A stretch of 7,637 nucleotides of DNA, taken from positions 1 through 7,637 of the forward strand of contig PWPN01000068.1 of NCBI GenBank assembly GCA_003557125.1, in the 5' to 3' direction. The first letter of the stretch is position 1; each line of letters starts with the position of its first letter. Below are positions 1 through 5,476 of this stretch, piece after piece. The DNA comes from Phycisphaerae bacterium (GTDB lineage: Bacteria > Planctomycetota > Phycisphaerae > UBA1845 > PWPN01). The position numbers and the translations under genes were made by a program. The notes beneath the pieces were generated by a model, which saw nothing but the letters and a program-made list of their open reading frames with translations, had not been told where the DNA came from and searched no databases.

Positions 1-396
1 CGAGTGGCCATGTCAGATGCGATAGCCTCGGCCGAGCCGGTGGGTGCTGATTTCCCGTCTTGACCAAGCCGGGATCAGGGGGGATACTGCGCTCATGTGG
101 CCCGTGGACGGTCCATGGGCGGGTCGCCTAGGCGACATGGGTTGTAAAATGGGTCAAATGCGTCTGATCACCGGTGGGAATAACGGCCTAAGAGGGTGTG
201 TGAGATCTCATCCCGAGTCGTGCCACTAAGGAAGCGGTATAGACAACTCCAAGAAATTCGCTCCCTCACGTTGCGGCTCGGAACCCTGCACCGCTTCTTA
301 CACACATCCTAAGGTGTCCACAAATCATGAGAGCCGGCTTCAACTACACAATAGAGACGCATTTTAGCAGCTAAATATAGGTTCAAAACCCATACG
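1..396. other. Leading region without a convincing gene
   Basis: No reading frame here looks like a real protein. A 61-codon frame at 44-229 has no recognisable motif and no ribosome binding site. Frame 1 is open from the window edge to a TGA at 61-63 (ending ADFPS), which could be the tail of a gene lying outside, but 20 codons are too few to judge. The region contains several inverted repeats: an imperfect hairpin at 101-119, a perfect 14-base palindrome at 123-136, a 10-base palindrome TGAGATCTCA at 201-210, and a longer-range pairing between 196-238 and 290-305. The last 60 bases before the gene at 397 are AT-rich and could hold its promoter, but I could not find a convincing -35/-10 pair. 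Confidence 0.5.
123..136. repeat. Perfect 14-base palindrome GTCGCCTAGGCGAC
   Basis: The sequence equals its own reverse complement. It directly follows an imperfect hairpin at 101-119, in which CCCGTGGAC pairs with GTCCATGGG with one G-T wobble. There is no T-run after either, so they do not look like a standard terminator. A dyad binding site or a structured RNA are both possible; nothing else in the sequence decides between them. Confidence 0.4.
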
Positions 397-1494
397 ATGT
401 CTAAACCCAGCATTGCTTTTGTTGCCAGCGGTCGAAATCACTTTATTCGAACGTATTTGGAATATTTTCACCAAAAGGGTTATCGGGTTTCTTTAATATC
501 CTATGACGTTTTGGGTGCCGACCGCTCCCCGAATTATCCTGTATACAATGTTTCAAGTGGAGCAGATGCGCGAAAATACGGGACTAAATGGCGATATTTG
601 TTGGCCGGGCTAAGGACGCGCAAAATCTTAAAAGAAATCAAGCCGGATATCCTGCACGGCCATTACGCAACCAGTGCCGGCGTGATCTGCCTCATGAGCG
701 GCTTTCGCCCGTATATCGTCTCGGCACGCGGCAGTGATCTGATCGGCTCAATGAATTCACGACTGTGGCGAATGATCCTCGGACGTGTATTCGAAAAAAG
801 CGCCCTCGTTCATACGGTTTCCACCCAGCTTTCGGCCAAAGCTAAAGAGCTGAATGTCCCGCAGGATAAACTCCTGACGCTCACGCAGGGAGTGGATACT
901 GATGTTTTTGCCTTTAAGCCGCCAGCGAAGACCTGTCAAACACCGATCAAACTAATTTGTACACGCACGATCGACGAGGTGTACGACCCGGAAACAATTG
1001 TGCGCGCCTGTCGGTTGCTTAATGATGCGGGTATTTCATTTAAATTGACATTCGCCGCCGGAGGCCCGTTGGAAAAGGAAGTCAAAGACCTGGCGCGGCA
1101 AGCAGGACTTGATGGAAAGATTCATTTTATGGGTGGCTACGCCAACCATGAGCTGCCAGATATGCTCCAAAATCACGATCTTTATCTGTCAGCAAGCAAG
1201 TGGGATGGCACCTCGGTCAGCTTGCTGGAGGCGATGGCCGTCGGTTTGTTTCCAATTGTATCGCGTATCGACTCCAATAACGCCTGGCTCGAAGACGGCA
1301 AAACGGCGCTAATGTTTGACTGTGGCAATGCACATCAGCTCGCCGAGGCAATCCGCCGGGCTACTGAGGATAATGATTTCAGAGTTTCAGCGATTCAGTC
1401 CAATCGGCAGCTTGTGATAGAAAAGGCTGACAGAAAGATGAGTATGAAAATGCTTGAAGAAGTGTATTATAAGATATTATCCTTGGAGCAATGA
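397..1494 (+). CDS. Glycosyltransferase family 4 (GT-B fold)
   Basis: A 365-residue retaining GT-B glycosyltransferase, expected to transfer a sugar from a nucleotide-sugar donor to a growing glycan or lipid-linked acceptor at the cytosolic face of the membrane. The length fits the family. The N-terminal domain starts with a beta strand (IAFVASGRNHF, residues 6-16), then LHGHYA (86-91) and SARGSDL (109-115). The C-terminal donor-binding domain begins near residue 183 and contains the signature DGTSVSLLEAMA (270-281). The usual E-x7-E appears here as D270-x7-E278, a variant I recall from other family 4 proteins with the DGTSVSLLEAMA signature. QGVDTDVF (164-171) is a further family hallmark. 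No signal peptide or membrane segment is visible. The ATG has no clear Shine-Dalgarno sequence (CAAAACCCATACG precedes it), but the next residues already form the first strand, so the start is probably right. The gene is clearly less GC-rich than the DNA after 2842. Donor and acceptor cannot be inferred. Confidence 0.9.
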   Translation: MSKPSIAFVASGRNHFIRTYLEYFHQKGYRVSLISYDVLGADRSPNYPVYNVSSGADARKYGTKWRYLLAGLRTRKILKEIKPDILHGHYATSAGVICLMSGFRPYIVSARGSDLIGSMNSRLWRMILGRVFEKSALVHTVSTQLSAKAKELNVPQDKLLTLTQGVDTDVFAFKPPAKTCQTPIKLICTRTIDEVYDPETIVRACRLLNDAGISFKLTFAAGGPLEKEVKDLARQAGLDGKIHFMGGYANHELPDMLQNHDLYLSASKWDGTSVSLLEAMAVGLFPIVSRIDSNNAWLEDGKTALMFDCGNAHQLAEAIRRATEDNDFRVSAIQSNRQLVIEKADRKMSMKMLEEVYYKILSLEQ

Positions 1495-1797
1495 TATAAA
1501 GCGTAAACGATTGTATTAGCATTGTCCCTCCCATACGGATCGATGAGGGCACGGTCGTACGAAAAAAAGACTGGCGGTGGGTCGCGGCTGGGCATCGTGT
1601 AACGATGGTCTACAGACTGGCGATATTTGCGCCCTGCCGCAGAAGAAGTCATTGTTTTGAAGTCGAGGGTATCCGCATTCGCGCCGTCAGGGCACGCAGA
1701 GCAAGAGGGCAGGCGAAAATGTCCGAGCGATAGCGGCGGAAACCAATTGACAAAAATGCTTCTGCAATGTCAGCGATGATAACAGGAGTTGGAATCA
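1495..1797. other. Intergenic region between two glycosyltransferase genes
   Basis: About 300 bases with no supported gene. Frames on both strands are short and have no family-like motifs. CCCTC and GAGGG could form a small hairpin near 1529-1552, but it is not followed by a T-run. TTGACA at 1747-1752 matches a -35 hexamer, but no -10 element lies at 16-18 bases, so I do not call a promoter. The last bases hold the ribosome binding site of the next gene. The gap argues against tight translational coupling of the two + strand glycosyltransferases, although they may still share a transcript. Confidence 0.5.
1784..1788 (+). promoter_or_regulatory. Ribosome binding site AGGAG that fixes the GT2 start
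   Basis: AGGAG lies 9 bases before the ATG at 1798. An in-frame TTG at 1789 would directly abut this site, too close to be used, so the ATG is the better start. Confidence 0.75.
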
Positions 1798-2841
1798 ATG
1801 CCCAACGATCATGGTTACCCATTTGTCAGTGTTTTGATGCCAATTCGTAATGAAGCGGACTTTATTGAGCGCGCACTGAATTCGGTGCTGAATAACGATT
1901 ATCCTGCGGACCGAATGGAAGTGTTGGTCTCTGATGGGATGAGTACGGACGGCACTCAGACAGTGGTCAATCGTATCGCAGAAAAAGACAGCCGGGTCAG
2001 GCTTATTGAAAATCATGGCAAAATAGTATCGAGTGGATTGAACTGCGCTCTAAAGCAAATCAAAGGCGACGTGTTCATCAGAATTGATGGACACTGCGAA
2101 ATTCCCTCAGATTTTATTAAAAAGTCCGTGAACACATTGCTGGATAAAAAAGAGGCGTGGGTGGTGGGCGGCATGATTGATACGGTGGCCGATAGTTTTG
2201 TCGGCAAAGCCATTTCAGCAGCGATGCAGTCGCCTGTCGGCGTAGGCAATGCAATGTTTCGTCGCGGCGATTATGAGGGTTGGGTCGATACGCTTGCGTT
2301 CGGAATGCATCAACGCGCGATAATCGACAAAATCGGCTACTTTGACGAGCAGCTGGTTCGCAATCAAGATGACGATTTTAATTTTCGGATTCTGCAAGCC
2401 GGTGGCAAAATCTGGATGTCCAGGAATATTAAAAGCATCTATTATGCCCGAAGCTCACTCAAAAAACTGTGGCGGCAGTATTTTCAATATGGTTTCTGGC
2501 GGATTCGCACGATTCAAAAGCACGGCCAGCCCGCCACGCTGCGGCAGCTTGCGCCGGTCCTGCTGGTTTCAAGCATGGTCGTGCTGGGGGTATTAAGCGG
2601 ATTTCATTCGATTTTCTTATGGCTGCTGATTGCTGCGCTTTGCGTTTATGGCTTGGGCTTGATCTATGGCGCGGTCAATGTCGGCCGAAAACAATCGTTC
2701 AAGTATGCCGCGATATCCCCGATGATTTTTATCATTCTCCATTTCGGCTATGGCTTGGGCAGTCTATGGGGTATTGTGCGATTCATCCTGCTCAAAGGCC
2801 GCGGCCTGCCCAAACCCGAAGAACACAGATTGTCACGATAA
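1798..2841 (+). CDS. ExoA-like glycosyltransferase family 2, membrane-attached
   Basis: A 347-residue GT-A glycosyltransferase. It resembles the succinoglycan ExoA type, which adds a sugar to a lipid-linked repeat unit during exopolysaccharide assembly. The start of the fold is VSVLMPIRNEADFIERAL (residues 10-27). VSDGMSTDGT (44-53) binds the nucleotide, and D97-G-H99 sits at the position of the metal-binding DxD. WVDTLAFG (162-169) is followed by the probable catalytic acidic stretch NQDDDFNFR (189-197) and LWRQYFQYGFWR (224-235), which corresponds to the Q/RxxRW-like region. Hydrophobic segments at about 251-267, 271-293 and 303-332 suggest two or three membrane helices, so the catalytic domain would face the cytosol. 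The ATG at 1798 is chosen over the TTG at 1789 because AGGAG lies 9 bases upstream. Composition matches the gene at 397 and is lower in GC than the rest of the window. The TAA ends one base from the stop of the convergent gene. The exact sugar is unknown. Confidence 0.9.
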   Translation: MPNDHGYPFVSVLMPIRNEADFIERALNSVLNNDYPADRMEVLVSDGMSTDGTQTVVNRIAEKDSRVRLIENHGKIVSSGLNCALKQIKGDVFIRIDGHCEIPSDFIKKSVNTLLDKKEAWVVGGMIDTVADSFVGKAISAAMQSPVGVGNAMFRRGDYEGWVDTLAFGMHQRAIIDKIGYFDEQLVRNQDDDFNFRILQAGGKIWMSRNIKSIYYARSSLKKLWRQYFQYGFWRIRTIQKHGQPATLRQLAPVLLVSSMVVLGVLSGFHSIFLWLLIAALCVYGLGLIYGAVNVGRKQSFKYAAISPMIFIILHFGYGLGSLWGIVRFILLKGRGLPKPEEHRLSR

Positions 2842-2842
2842 G

Positions 2843-3976
2843 CTAAGCGCGGGCCCGAATAAACTCGTCCCGCACCTGCCCCATCACCTCCAGCGTGCGC
2901 GCGATCCAGTGGTCGTAATCGAATTTCTCGCGGAAGATCGCCTGCCCGCGTTCTCCCATGGAACGGCGAAGCTCGGGGTTCGTCGCCAACGTGACGATCG
3001 CGTCGGCCAGTGCGTCGGCGTCTCCGGAAGGGACGAGGATACCGCTCCGGCCGTCCTCGACCGCTTCGGCGACACCTCCGACCTGGGTCGCAATAACTGG
3101 CAGAGCGGCGCCCATGGCCTCACGGATGCTCAACGGCAGCGATTCGGCCAGGCTGCACAGGAGATAGGCGTCGGCTGTCTTGTAGAGCCGTGGCAGGTCG
3201 CTTCGAAATCCGCCGAAGGTCACTTTGTCTTGGAGACGCGCTTGCGCGACGCGGGCTTTGTGCTCTTCCAGGAGCCGCCCGTCGCCGGCCAGATAAAAAT
3301 GTACGGGAAGTTGCTGCACCTTGTCGCGCGTCAGGGCCTCGAACAGGAGGGGATGGTTCTTTTCGGGCGACATCCGGGCGGGCGTGATGAACAGGATCGA
3401 CCCGTCAGGACAGCCGATCTCGCGACGGATGTCGGCGGGGCTTTCCTGGACGGATTCGAACTGCTCGGCCGGGAAACAGTTGGGGATGACCGTGAAAGGC
3501 CTGCGGAGCCCGTGCCTGCGGACGCGGTCGAGTTCGCACTGCGACTCGAAAATGAGGTGGTCCGCCTGAAAGTTCAGAACGCGCGTTCCCAGAAAATAGT
3601 ACCACCACGTCAACTTGGCGAGCATGTGGATGGTCACGATGTTCGGGACGAGTCGCCCCTTTTTGCACAGCAGACGGCTGGCCCGGTGGCAACTGACAGC
3701 CGGGTAGACGCCCTGGGGATTCAGGATGTCGACCTCGTGCGCTTCGGCGATCTCGGCGATCCGCCGGGCGTTACGCCACAGGGCTGCCGGGCGGCGCTGA
3801 TCGACCGGGCAGGTGATGACGGGGATGCCTTTCGACTCGATCCTCGCACTGAGCCGCCCCCCCGACGTAATCACGATGGGCGTGTGATCGGCTGCATTCA
3901 GGCCGAGAGACAGATTGACGATGTCGTGCTCGGCCCCGCCCCCGTTGAGGTTCATGATGACGAATGCGATTTTCAA
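2843..3976 (-). CDS. Glycosyltransferase family 4 (GT-B fold), TTG start
   Basis: A 377-residue family 4 glycosyltransferase. The N-terminus KIAFVIMNLNGGGAEH (residues 2-17) contains the glycine-rich loop followed by AEH, typical of this family when acting on surface glycans. The hinge region carries VIPNCF (163-168). The donor-binding domain has ITPARMSPEKN (197-207), with the conserved Arg201 and Lys206, then LAGDGRLLEEH (229-239), FGGFRSD (254-260) and the E278-x7-E286 motif in ESLPLSIREAMG. GGVAEAVEDGRSGILVPSGD (300-319) completes the fold. No signal peptide or membrane helix is visible. The frame stays open upstream to 4213, but those residues are unlike any glycosyltransferase. The TTG at 3976-3974 is preceded by AGGAG with 7 bases between, and the first strand starts at once. 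An ATG three bases earlier is in another frame. The gene is GC-rich, unlike the two + strand glycosyltransferases it faces. Donor and acceptor are unknown. Confidence 0.9.
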   Translation of the reverse strand: MKIAFVIMNLNGGGAEHDIVNLSLGLNAADHTPIVITSGGRLSARIESKGIPVITCPVDQRRPAALWRNARRIAEIAEAHEVDILNPQGVYPAVSCHRASRLLCKKGRLVPNIVTIHMLAKLTWWYYFLGTRVLNFQADHLIFESQCELDRVRRHGLRRPFTVIPNCFPAEQFESVQESPADIRREIGCPDGSILFITPARMSPEKNHPLLFEALTRDKVQQLPVHFYLAGDGRLLEEHKARVAQARLQDKVTFGGFRSDLPRLYKTADAYLLCSLAESLPLSIREAMGAALPVIATQVGGVAEAVEDGRSGILVPSGDADALADAIVTLATNPELRRSMGERGQAIFREKFDYDHWIARTLEVMGQVRDEFIRARA

Positions 3977-3983
3977 GCATCGT

Positions 3984-3988
3984 CTCCT
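3984..3988 (-). promoter_or_regulatory. Ribosome binding site AGGAG for the TTG-initiated GT4 gene
   Basis: Read on the - strand, AGGAG ends 7 bases before the TTG at 3976. This supports TTG over any longer version of the protein. The same AGGAG also lies just ahead of an out-of-frame ATG, which opens only a frame with no family-like protein. Confidence 0.7.
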
Positions 3989-4052
3989 TCCAGGGTGACA
4001 CCTCCTCCAGCCTCGCCTGGGAGAGATAGCCGCATCGGAGGATCCGCGGACA

Positions 4053-4156
4053 GCCGACGAAGACGCGACGATGTGACCGGCCTTGCCGGACCCCCGCCGC
4101 GAAGCGCCCCATATTCGGGGCAAGCCGTCCCGGTCACATTTCGTGGTATCTTCGGC
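4053..4156. repeat. Long imperfect inverted repeat with inner hairpins
   Basis: ATGTGACCGG (4071-4080) is the exact reverse complement of CCGGTCACAT (4130-4139). The pairing extends outward with CGA (4066-4068) to TCG (4141-4143), AAGA (4060-4063) to TCTT (4149-4152) and GCCG (4053-4056) to CGGC (4153-4156), giving about 21 base pairs broken by small loops. Inside lies GCCCC (4106-4110) pairing with GGGGC (4117-4121) across a 6-base loop, and CCGGC (4077-4081) pairing with GCCGG (4085-4089), which competes with the main stem. It would fall in the 5' leader of the - strand glycosyltransferase, about 75-180 bases ahead of its start, or further up in the leader of the + strand thioredoxin gene. 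I do not recognise it as a known riboswitch. It may be a structured leader or a protein-binding dyad. Confidence 0.45.
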
Positions 4157-4217
4157 TGATTTCCTCCATGCCGCCGTGCGACGGAGTATCCCACCTTGAC
4201 CCCATGGCCGCAAGTCA

Positions 4218-4269
4218 CCCCCTTGCTACAGGGGGAAGGGAAGCGGCCTTTTCTGTCTTCGGTTCCCCC
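4218..4269. repeat. Two mutually exclusive hairpins upstream of the thioredoxin gene
   Basis: CCCCCT (4218-4223) pairs with AGGGGG (4230-4235) across a 6-base loop. The same G-run, as GGGGGAA (4231-4237), is also the reverse complement of TTCCCCC (4263-4269), and GAAG (4240-4243) pairs with CTTC (4257-4260) inside it. Only one of the two can form at a time, which is the arrangement seen in attenuators. Against this, there is no T-run after the second hairpin and no Shine-Dalgarno sequence inside it, so a regulatory role is only a possibility. Confidence 0.35.
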
Positions 4270-4363
4270 GTGTGGGCGGACCTGTTAAAATGTTGGTTTG
4301 GGTCCAGATACGATGTCTTGGGTAGATCGGATTGAAAGACAGCTCTCTCGACAGGACATGATA

Positions 4364-5377
4364 ATGAAGCGTACAGCCATTTTATACGGACTTTTATTAA
4401 CCATCGCCTTAGGTGCCGCCGAAAGCAGGGCCCTGGATCTGGGCGATCCTGCCCCACCTCTGACGATCTCCGAATGGATCAAGGGCGATCCTGTCGAGAT
4501 CAAGCATGCCCCGGCGACGCGGCCGGCTGAAGGCGACGCGACCGCAGAGGGCGCGACGGCGGAACGGGCGCCGGACGCTGCTGAGCCCGACGCCCCGATA
4601 TACGTGCTCAAATTCTGGGCCACCTGGTGCCCTCCCTGTCGGGCGAGCATTCCGCTCATGACCGAGTTGCAGCGCGCGTATGGGGACAAGGGCGTCGTGG
4701 TCGTGGCCATCAGCGACGAGGCGCCCTCGGTGGTCCGTTCCTTCATCGATCGGCAGACGGACAACAAGTTGGCCTACACGGTCGCCGTCGACAGGCGATC
4801 GGCCACAACCCAAGCCTACATGGGGGGCGTTTATGCGCAAGGCATTCCCCATGCTTTCGTCATTGACCGACAGGGACGCTTGGCCTGGCACGGGTCGCCG
4901 TTCAGCGGCCTGGGGACGGTCGTGAAATCCATTCTGGAAGGAACCTACAGTCTCGAAGCCCGCGCCATGTTGCACGACTACTTCATGGGGCTGATCGAAG
5001 CTCAGAGGGCAACCGACGCCGAGAAGAAAGATGACCTGACGCGCCAGGCCCGACAGACGGCCGAGCGACTGATGGACGCAGCCGGAAAGGATTTCCTCGT
5101 GTTGGATCTTCTCGCGTGGAATATTCTAACCCTCGAGGGCCTGGAATTACGCGACATCGAACTGGCCGATCGGGCGATCGAGCGAGCGATGGAGCTGAGC
5201 AAGGGCGAGGATGCCAGCGTGCTGGACACCTATGCGCGGTCGCTCTGGGAGAAGGGTGACCGGGAAAAGGCCATCGAGCAAGTGAAAAAGGCGATCGAAC
5301 GGGTCGACAACGATGAAGATTTCAAGGCTGTCCTCGTCGATCGTTTGAAGACCTACGAAAGAAGCGCCGCGAATTGA
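4364..5377 (+). CDS. Exported TlpA/ResA-like thioredoxin-fold protein with helical C-terminal extension
   Basis: A 337-residue protein predicted to reduce or rearrange disulfides outside the cytoplasm. Residues 1-23 form a Sec signal peptide (MKRTA, then a hydrophobic core LLLTIALG), with likely cleavage after SRA; there is no lipobox cysteine. LGDPAPPL (26-33) is the usual start of a TlpA/AhpC-type domain. KFWATWCPPCRASIP (83-97) holds the active site Cys89-Pro-Pro-Cys92. GIPHAFVID (160-168) carries the conserved cis-proline at 162. Between the first strand and the active-site strand lies an Ala/Glu/Pro-rich insert (about 49-78). Residues from about 190 on are helical; 240-335 resemble tetratricopeptide repeats (AIERAMELSKGEDASVLDTY, then SLWEKGDREKAIEQVKKAIE). 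At 337 residues it is about twice the size of plain TlpA proteins. The ATG at 4364 is chosen because AGGA lies 7 bases upstream and the signal peptide begins there; upstream in-frame starts would put charged residues ahead of it. The partner protein is unknown. Confidence 0.85.
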   Translation: MKRTAILYGLLLTIALGAAESRALDLGDPAPPLTISEWIKGDPVEIKHAPATRPAEGDATAEGATAERAPDAAEPDAPIYVLKFWATWCPPCRASIPLMTELQRAYGDKGVVVVAISDEAPSVVRSFIDRQTDNKLAYTVAVDRRSATTQAYMGGVYAQGIPHAFVIDRQGRLAWHGSPFSGLGTVVKSILEGTYSLEARAMLHDYFMGLIEAQRATDAEKKDDLTRQARQTAERLMDAAGKDFLVLDLLAWNILTLEGLELRDIELADRAIERAMELSKGEDASVLDTYARSLWEKGDREKAIEQVKKAIERVDNDEDFKAVLVDRLKTYERSAAN

Positions 5378-5394
5378 TTTCAGCCTCTCCCTGG

Positions 5395-5456
5395 GCACCT
5401 CCCTGAACCGGGGCGGGTGCGCTCATCTGACGCGAATTTATCGCTCATATTTCGCG
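5395..5456. terminator. Weak hairpins between convergent genes, possible shared terminator
   Basis: GCACC (5395-5399) pairs with GGTGC (5416-5420), with further G-C pairs inside. CGCGAA (5431-5436) pairs with TTCGCG (5451-5456) across 14 bases. They lie between two convergent stop codons, where termination in both directions is expected. Neither is followed by a clear T-run, so this is a guess from position. Confidence 0.3.
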
Positions 5457-5476
5457 AGCTGCGTTTGTCGGCGTAC

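Larger units (their letters stand above)
3977..4363. other. Divergent intergenic region with nested inverted repeats
   Basis: These 387 bases separate two divergent genes, so promoters for both should lie here, although I could not pick out convincing -35/-10 pairs. The region holds no supported gene. It does hold two structured stretches, described separately at 4053-4156 and 4218-4269. The frame of the - strand glycosyltransferase stays open through much of it, but that is expected by chance in DNA this rich in GC. Confidence 0.55.

Noticed and set aside
1747..1783. A promoter built on TTGACA at 1747-1752
   Set aside because: The -35 match is perfect, but no acceptable -10 hexamer lies at 16-18 bases, and the candidate further down is over 20 bases away and runs into the ribosome binding site.
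2750..4159. A long + strand open frame (469 codons) opposite the - strand glycosyltransferase
   Set aside because: It is rich in Arg, Gly, Asp and Pro with no family-like motifs, overlaps the end of the GT2 gene, and lies antisense to a clear glycosyltransferase with intact motifs. Such frames are common in GC-rich DNA.
3977..4213. An N-terminal extension of the - strand glycosyltransferase
   Set aside because: The frame is open, but the residues are unlike the family, and the TTG at 3976 has a well-placed AGGAG and leads straight into the first beta strand.
4285..4975. Two overlapping - strand frames opposite the thioredoxin gene
   Set aside because: Both are antisense to a protein with an intact signal peptide, CPPC active site and cis-proline, and neither shows any motif of its own.
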